Source: Methylotenera sp.
GTDB taxonomy: Bacteria > Pseudomonadota > Gammaproteobacteria > Burkholderiales > Methylophilaceae
Direction: 5' to 3'
DNA: 64,000 bases
NCBI GenBank assembly: GCA_013141495.1
Contig: JABFQV010000010.1
Location: forward strand, 79,087 to 143,086
The position numbers and the translations under genes were made by a program. Below, piece after piece: positions 59,163-64,000 of the stretch. The notes under the pieces are model-generated. The model was given only the letters and a program-made list of their open reading frames with translations. It had not been told where the DNA came from and searched no databases. Positions within the stretch are counted from its first letter, which is position 1; each line of letters begins with the position of its first letter.

Positions 59163-61414
59163 TGGATGCCGACTATCACGATTTGGGGTGGCTGGAGGAA
59201 ATTGCTGCCTCAGATCTTACTTTGCCGAGAAGTTTAAGCCTTTACAGTGCAATTAAACAAAATAATGAATTTAATCTGATACAGGTACTAAGGGCAGTTA
59301 AGGACACTGCACTCAAAGCAGAGTACCTGATGGTTGATGTAACTTGTGACCAAGTACCATCAAGAAGTTCTTATGGGGTACTCTATCGTGAGAGGCTGTT
59401 ATTAGAAATTAACCTAGACGAAAAGCAGCTCATTCATGTGTTAGCCCTTAGAAGGAACTTCCCAATTCTCCTGCATCAAAACCAGACTAGAATGGGCACT
59501 CCAGCTCAATTATGCCTATATTTTGACAGCCCTAATAATGTACTCCGTACTTGGACACCTCAAAATTTCTTAAAAAGAATAATCTGGTGGCTAGAAAAAA
59601 GCTCACGTGGGGAACTGCATGCATCAGACCAACCTGTTGAGGGTTTATTTTTTTACTCTAAATATGAATTGGTGCTCCCTTCAAATTTTAAAGAACTACA
59701 AGAAGCTGGGACTGCATTCACTTTCATTATCGGGCCTGAACGTCAGGACAAAGGAATGACAATTTTTGCTTGGCCTGCAGGTTCACCCGAATCTATGAGT
59801 AACAACAGAAAAATATCTGTAATTGAACTGACTTTACCGCCTTTAGTGCAGAGTCAAGTAGAACAAAGTCCTTATAACATAGGTGATCTAGTTAATTTAT
59901 TCCAATCTAAAGAGATTGAACTAGTTGATTTACTCAAAGCCAAGCTTGCTGTAAATGAAAGCGGAGTTGATGTATCTACTGATCACAGCATGACTGTCAT
60001 TGTAATTACTGTACCTATTAAAAGAACGCAGGATAGCGAACCAGAGAGAGTTTCAAATTACGCATTTTTCTTACCAACTGGCACGCTCACACTTGGCATC
60101 AATATGGGATATTTGGTACGCCACGAAAACAAAGTATTCAATGATGTCATGGGTACAGTGGATGTCAGTGAAAATGCTTCATGGCGTTCACAGCCTATTG
60201 AAAACATGACGGTTTTGCATTTTAATTCAGCATTAACCTCACGTATAAAGTCTGGAATTGTAAATTCTGGGCCTCAAGGGATTGTCGTAGGTGTCGGAGC
60301 TTTAGGTAGTGTTTTATTAGATTTATGGACACGCAGCGGCTGGGGTGTTTGGACTGTAATAGATGAGGATCATCTTAAACCACATAACCTAATTAGGCAC
60401 ATCGGCATTGCTGCAGATGTAGGATTACCAAAGGTGGATGTCGTTGCGCAGCATGCATATAGCATTACGCTTGGTGCTACAAAGGTTACAGGCATAAATG
60501 CTGATGGGTGTGAGTTTTCCAATCAAACTTTGATGGATGCGCATAAACTTTCTAATTTGGTAATAGATGCGTCAACGACTATTAACTACCCACGTTTGGC
60601 TAGCAAGCGCGATGATATTTCGCGCCATATATCCGTATTTACCACGCCAAATGGTGATTCTTCAGTTCTGCTAGCTGAGGATCAAGATCGAAAAATTCGC
60701 CTTCGAACGCTAGAGGCGCAATATTATCGAGCACTGATAAATCAAGAATTAGGTCAGCACAATTTATATGACACTGGTGGTTCATTCATCAGTGGTACAA
60801 GTTGCCGTGATATATCGACCATCATGCCTTATTCCAAGATTATGAATCATGCTACTACGCTGGCAGAACAGGTAATTGCAATTTCTGAGACCGCACTACC
60901 ATCTATACGTGTCTGGAACAGAAGCAACATGGACGGTAGCGTAAATAGTTACCATATAGTTCCCGAAGCTGAGCTATGCATGTCAATTGATGATTTTGAC
61001 ATATATATTGACGAAGGTTTGGTAAGAAAAATTAAGGGTCTTAGAGCACTAGGATTACCCAATGAGACAGGTGGAATTCTGCTGGGTTATTATGATTTCA
61101 ATGTAAAAATGATTGTTATAGTTGATGTTTTGTCGGCTCCAGAAGATAGTCTAGCCTCTCCATCTTCTTTTGAAAGAGGTGTAAAAGGTACTCAAGAACA
61201 AGTTCAGGCAATAGCAAAAATGACTGCAGATATGGTTGGATATATAGGCGAATGGCATAGTCACCCTGCAGGGCATAGTGCAAATCCAAGCAATGATGAT
61301 TTCTATCAAATACTATTTCTCTCGCTTGGTATGGCAGAAGATGGTTTACCAGCGATATCACTGATTATTGGCGAGAATGACATGCAAGTTCTAAAATGTG
61401 AAGCTAGATACTAG
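59162..61414 (+). CDS. E2-like / E1 (ThiF) / JAB triple-domain fusion protein
   Basis: 750 residues holding a complete ubiquitin-like conjugation set in one chain. Residues about 45-160 look like an E2: GTPAQLCLYFDSP with Cys118 in the catalytic position and WTPQNFLKRIIWWLEK behind it. Residues about 370-570 are an E1/ThiF domain: nucleotide loop GVGALGS (from 377), VIDEDHLKPHNLIRH with Asp401, and candidate catalytic Cys548 (SGTSCRD). Residues 620-745 are a JAMM protease: Glu636, His699-Ser-His701-Pro and, after seven residues, Ser710-x-x-Asp713, all zinc and catalytic positions intact. It could activate, transfer and remove a modifier. No ubiquitin-like gene is visible beside it. Confidence 0.9.
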   Translation: MDADYHDLGWLEEIAASDLTLPRSLSLYSAIKQNNEFNLIQVLRAVKDTALKAEYLMVDVTCDQVPSRSSYGVLYRERLLLEINLDEKQLIHVLALRRNFPILLHQNQTRMGTPAQLCLYFDSPNNVLRTWTPQNFLKRIIWWLEKSSRGELHASDQPVEGLFFYSKYELVLPSNFKELQEAGTAFTFIIGPERQDKGMTIFAWPAGSPESMSNNRKISVIELTLPPLVQSQVEQSPYNIGDLVNLFQSKEIELVDLLKAKLAVNESGVDVSTDHSMTVIVITVPIKRTQDSEPERVSNYAFFLPTGTLTLGINMGYLVRHENKVFNDVMGTVDVSENASWRSQPIENMTVLHFNSALTSRIKSGIVNSGPQGIVVGVGALGSVLLDLWTRSGWGVWTVIDEDHLKPHNLIRHIGIAADVGLPKVDVVAQHAYSITLGATKVTGINADGCEFSNQTLMDAHKLSNLVIDASTTINYPRLASKRDDISRHISVFTTPNGDSSVLLAEDQDRKIRLRTLEAQYYRALINQELGQHNLYDTGGSFISGTSCRDISTIMPYSKIMNHATTLAEQVIAISETALPSIRVWNRSNMDGSVNSYHIVPEAELCMSIDDFDIYIDEGLVRKIKGLRALGLPNETGGILLGYYDFNVKMIVIVDVLSAPEDSLASPSSFERGVKGTQEQVQAIAKMTADMVGYIGEWHSHPAGHSANPSNDDFYQILFLSLGMAEDGLPAISLIIGENDMQVLKCEARY

Positions 61415-61467
61415 ATACACTTTTACAATGAATTTAATAACTTCAGTGTAATTGATAGGGAGAATGT

Positions 61468-61962
61468 ATGAAGGATTTATTAGATAAATTAGGGTCGTAT
61501 AACGTTTTTAATTTTTTGTTACCTGGCGTCCTATTTGCATATTTTTTAGATGTTGTAACTACACACAAGCTAATTAATCCTGACATTACAATAGGGGTGT
61601 TTATATATTATTTTTTAGGGTTAATTATTAGTCGTATAGGATCTTTATTACTTGATCCATTCCTTAAAAAAATTGGATTTATTAAATTTGTTTCTTATGA
61701 AGACTTTGTAGCTAGATCTAAGAGTGATTCAAAAATAGAACTTTTTTCTGAAGTTAACAACATGCACAGAACATTCTGTGCAATGCTACTTTTAATTACA
61801 ATTGTTAAGATATATGACTTATTTTCACTGAAATTTCCAATATTGATAATATTCGCGCCGTACATATCAATAGTCGCATTATTAATGCTCTTTTTGTTTT
61901 CTTATCAGAAGCAAACAGAATACATAAAACGAAGAGTTACGATTAATAAACTTAGCGTTTAA
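61468..61962 (+). CDS. Four-helix membrane protein downstream of the ubiquitin-like module
   Basis: 164 residues. Hydrophobic helices at about 14-30, 42-62, 103-120 and 123-145, separated by a basic, charged loop (63-98). The N-terminal DLLDKLGSYNVFNFLLPGVLF is a pattern I associate with small membrane proteins in defence islands, but I do not know a named family. It begins 53 bp after the fusion gene with a GGGAG ribosome site, so it is probably in the same operon and could be the membrane effector or target of the module. That role is inferred. Confidence 0.75.
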   Translation: MKDLLDKLGSYNVFNFLLPGVLFAYFLDVVTTHKLINPDITIGVFIYYFLGLIISRIGSLLLDPFLKKIGFIKFVSYEDFVARSKSDSKIELFSEVNNMHRTFCAMLLLITIVKIYDLFSLKFPILIIFAPYISIVALLMLFLFSYQKQTEYIKRRVTINKLSV

Positions 61963-62029
61963 ATAAGCAATGTTCGACGCACTTGTTGTTACACATTAAT
62001 CTAGGATTAGTTTTCACATATAAAACAGC

Positions 62030-62683
62030 ATGAAGAACCTACATACAGAGCGCCTTTATCGCCGCATGAGGCAATACCATTGTCACCATCAGTGGCGGTT
62101 GGGTGGTAGCGGGTTATTTATTCCGCATGCGTACCCCAAGCTCCTAAATCTGTCCTGGTGGGATGATGTTGGCTTTATTCTGAATGGGCGTCGTATCATG
62201 GTTTGGTGGATTCATCCGCGCATGAAATATACAGATGCTATTAATGATCTAGCTTGGCAAGAAGCTGGCGATCCACCATTACATGGTGCCGATCTATTTG
62301 AACACAGCGAAAAACAATGGAAGAAAGTTGGGCGTTCACGAAAAAAAGTGATTTCTTATGTGACACGTCAGACACCAGATGCCCAATGGGCTTACTACGA
62401 CAAACTAAACAGCATTGAAATGCGCATGCAATCCGAAGGAATTGATTTAGTTATTCGTCCATCACTATCAGTAGAAATCTTACCTTGGTGCAGGGGTATC
62501 AGTCTCTGCATTCCAATAGAGGTGCGTGATAAAAAAGAGTTAAGTGAACTAGCTATACTTGCAAAGCGATTGATCCAAGGTGAAACAACTTTAAACAAGG
62601 AGTTCTCTGGATACCAATATGGACGAAAGGATTGGCTATTGGAAGCTGATTTGCGTATCGAAGACAGAAAAGCAAGGGAGTAG
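62030..62683 (+). CDS. Hypothetical tryptophan-rich basic protein
   Basis: 217 residues, basic, with many Trp and His in the first third (HCHHQWRLGGSGLFIPHAYP, LSWWDDVGFILNGRRIMVWWIHP). No membrane helix, no known motif. It lies 67 bp beyond the membrane protein on the same strand near the distal end of the transposon. The frame is long, and the protein has a normal composition, so it is real; its function is unknown. Confidence 0.75.
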   Translation: MKNLHTERLYRRMRQYHCHHQWRLGGSGLFIPHAYPKLLNLSWWDDVGFILNGRRIMVWWIHPRMKYTDAINDLAWQEAGDPPLHGADLFEHSEKQWKKVGRSRKKVISYVTRQTPDAQWAYYDKLNSIEMRMQSEGIDLVIRPSLSVEILPWCRGISLCIPIEVRDKKELSELAILAKRLIQGETTLNKEFSGYQYGRKDWLLEADLRIEDRKARE

Positions 62684-62834
62684 CTATGTCATTGCGGCAT
62701 GGTTACGTTTTCAGTCAGTATAGGCATTCATCTTTAATGGTTATGTTTGGCATTCAATATACTTGCATACTAAATATTACCTAAAATGCATATTCGATCA
62801 ACGTAAAAGTTATTTTAACCATGTGATTATTATG

Positions 62835-62885
62835 AATTATGCCTAATTATGTCAAAAAGCATAATTTATGTCTTTCTGCATAATT
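62835..62885. promoter_or_regulatory. Repeated AATTATGC/GCATAATT motif before the phosphoesterase gene
   Basis: AATTATGC at 62835 and its complement GCATAATT at 62859 and 62878, evenly placed within 50 bp and just upstream of the gene at 62914. It may be an operator. It lies in the 230 bp gap after 62683, which holds no gene that I can see. Confidence 0.35.
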
Positions 62886-62913
62886 GCCAAAATAAAAGGC
62901 AGCAAACTCCACC

Positions 62914-63666
62914 ATGAAAATATTAGTATTAAGTGATTTGCATCTTGAATTTGCAAATTTACCAACACCAGCTTCCGATGTTGATCTTGTCATTCTCGCA
63001 GGCGATATCTGGAAAAAAGACAACGGCATCCACTGGGCGCGCGCAACTTGGCCGAATACTGAAATTATCTACGTAGCTGGTAACCATGAGTTTTACCGTA
63101 GTGAGCGCAATGCTGTTCTGCAATCACTTAGAGCCGCCGCCAATGAAACGGATGTGCATTTTATGGATAACGATGAAATTATGATTGGTGATGTGCGGTT
63201 CCTAGGTGCGACTTTGTGGACAGATTTTAAGTTATTTGGCCCTGATAAAATGGATGCCGCCATGAACGCTGGGATGAATGGGCTCAATGATTTTAGAGTG
63301 ATTGAAAATGGACCATTTAAGTTCACGCCCAATGATGCGGCCAACTTGTGTAATCAAAGTATTGAATGGCTTAAAACCAAGCTGCTTCATGAAACGCATG
63401 AAGAAAAAACTGTCGTAGTGACACACCATCTACCCTCAATGCAGTCCGTAGCGGATCGATATAAGAATGATATGTTGAGCGCCTGTTTTGCAAGCAACCT
63501 TGATGAGCTATTCGGACATAGCAAACTGTGGATTCATGGTCATACGCATGACAGTTTTGATTACATCGTAAATGGTACTCGAGTCGTTTGTAATCCAAGA
63601 GGGTATGTTTTTAACGGCACTCACGAAAACCTACGATTCAATCCTGAGTTTGTCGTTGAAATTTAG
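62914..63666 (+). CDS. Calcineurin-like metallophosphoesterase
   Basis: 250 residues with all five phosphoesterase blocks: LSDLHLEF, LAGDIWKKD, VAGNHEFYRS, VVTHHLPSM and IHGHTHDSFD, so the two-metal active site is complete. The compact size without extra domains fits single-domain hydrolases of nucleotides, RNA or phosphate esters found in mobile elements. It is the last gene before the distal transposon end (59 bp to the first TnsB-like site). Confidence 0.9.
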   Translation: MKILVLSDLHLEFANLPTPASDVDLVILAGDIWKKDNGIHWARATWPNTEIIYVAGNHEFYRSERNAVLQSLRAAANETDVHFMDNDEIMIGDVRFLGATLWTDFKLFGPDKMDAAMNAGMNGLNDFRVIENGPFKFTPNDAANLCNQSIEWLKTKLLHETHEEKTVVVTHHLPSMQSVADRYKNDMLSACFASNLDELFGHSKLWIHGHTHDSFDYIVNGTRVVCNPRGYVFNGTHENLRFNPEFVVEI

Positions 63667-63724
63667 AGGCTTATATCAGGCTATCTTTATGGGTTGAAAA
63701 ACTTCAGCGATTAGTGACTTTCCA

Positions 63725-63874
63725 AGTAAAGAACTTTATTTTTAGCTTGTAACGCAACTTTCACATTATCATGCTGGTTTAGGAAAGAACTTTAATTTAT
63801 TGCTCTTAGAGCTAGGTAACTAATAATTAATGACTTACGTTGGATTTAGTAAACAACTTTATTATGAGCGAACA
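63725..63874 (-). repeat. Distal (left) transposon end with three spaced TnsB-like sites
   Basis: In inverted orientation: AGTAAAGAACTTTATTT (63725), AGGAAAGAACTTTAATTTA (63781) and AGTAAACAACTTTATTATG (63848), complements of the glmS-side sites. The 56- and 67-bp steps contrast with the 20-bp steps of the other end, matching the asymmetry of Tn7. The element terminates in ACA at 63874. Confidence 0.88.
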
Positions 63875-63879
63875 ATATT

Positions 63880-64000
63880 TGTTCACTCATAATAAAGTTG
63901 TACCCTAGTTTTGTATTTCAGTGCCTTGTATAACTTTACTAATCATTACAGTAGTATTTAACACTAGCAGCATTGCTACTTCTTTTAACCTACCTACCAA
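63880..64000 (+). mobile_element. Beginning of a second Tn7-like end (partial)
   Basis: Immediately after the ATATT duplication a new TGTTCACTCATAATAAAG sequence starts at 63880, mirroring the distal end of the first element (22 of 23 bases paired around the TAT between them). A weaker possible site CTTGTATAACTTTACT follows near 63927. It looks like the terminus of a tandem Tn7-like element or relic that runs out of the window. Confidence 0.6.

Larger units (their letters stand above)
34287..63874 (+). mobile_element. Complete Tn7-like transposon at attTn7 (29,588 bp)
   Basis: The element starts TGTTGACACC at 34287 and ends GAGCGAACA at 63874, so the termini are TGT...ACA, and it is bounded by direct 5-bp repeats ATATT (34282-34286 and 63875-63879), the duplication length known for Tn7. 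TnsB-like sites are arranged as in Tn7: three abutting copies at the glmS-side end, three spaced copies at the far end. It carries tnsABCDE in standard order and orientation (reading away from glmS) and about 21 kb of cargo dominated by defence-type genes. All five tns genes are intact, so it may be mobile. Confidence 0.93.
63667..64000. other. Distal transposon end and flanking sequence
   Basis: 334 bp with no gene: the left end of the transposon with three TnsB-like sites, the target duplication at 63875-63879, and then a second end-like sequence from 63880 to the window edge. Confidence 0.7.

Noticed and set aside
34287..63874. CRISPR array or RNA-guided Tn7 variant
   Set aside because: No regularly spaced repeats and no Cas genes; targeting genes are a TnsD/TnsE pair.
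63853..63902. Long inverted repeat as a simple transcription terminator
   Set aside because: Its centre is exactly a 5-bp target duplication flanked by ACA and TGT, which two abutting transposon ends explain better, and there is no terminal T run.

Overview
The window is bacterial chromosome, most likely from a betaproteobacterium. The replication genes, the gene order around them and the moderate-to-low GC suggest a Methylophilaceae-like methylotroph; that lineage call is inference. It contains the origin-proximal core: gyrB-dnaN-dnaA on the minus strand, then rpmH-rnpA-yidD-yidC-mnmE, mnmG-rsmG-parA-parB, the full ATP synthase operon atpIBEFHAGDC, and glmU-glmS on the plus strand. Three parS sites lie at 7165, 14931 and 18063, and DnaA boxes flank dnaA. 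At the left edge, a minus-strand run (COG4648 membrane protein, two acyl carrier proteins, an acyltransferase, a ketosynthase-like protein) has the order of an aryl-polyene-type pathway. galE and an Sfp-type phosphopantetheinyl transferase follow.

Between mnmE and mnmG sits an accessory patch: a YegP-like protein, an MmeI-like fused restriction-methylation enzyme whose reading frame carries two REP-like palindromes, and a DUF1924 cytochrome.

From 34287 to 63874 (29,588 bp) lies a complete Tn7-family transposon inserted 20 bp past the glmS stop codon, which is the attTn7 position. Both ends can be read directly: TGT...ACA termini, 5-bp target duplications ATATT on both sides, three abutting TnsB-like sites at the glmS-side end and three spaced sites at the far end. 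It encodes tnsABCDE in the standard order, with TnsA and TnsB catalytic residues at Tn7-like spacing. Immediately past the distal duplication, at 63880, another TGT-started end of the same type begins, which suggests a second Tn7-like element or relic in tandem.

The cargo looks like a defence island. On the glmS side of tnsA is a coupled minus-strand cassette (sigma-like protein, unknown protein, ImmA/IrrE protease, zinc-ribbon protein with an R-x4-H motif) plus two small plus-strand proteins. After tnsE come a TIR-transmembrane protein, an McrB/McrC pair facing two large adjacent adenine methyltransferases with an AbrB-like regulator (a LlaJI-like layout), a decayed IS66-type fragment, an unknown protein, and a WYL regulator of CapW/BrxR type. 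Divergent from that regulator is a ubiquitin-like module: a small protein, an MBL-fold hydrolase, a single protein carrying E2-like, E1 and JAB domains, and a four-helix membrane protein. An unknown protein and a calcineurin-like phosphoesterase finish the cargo. The ubiquitin-like module and the McrBC-plus-two-methyltransferase module are the most interesting candidates for under-described systems.
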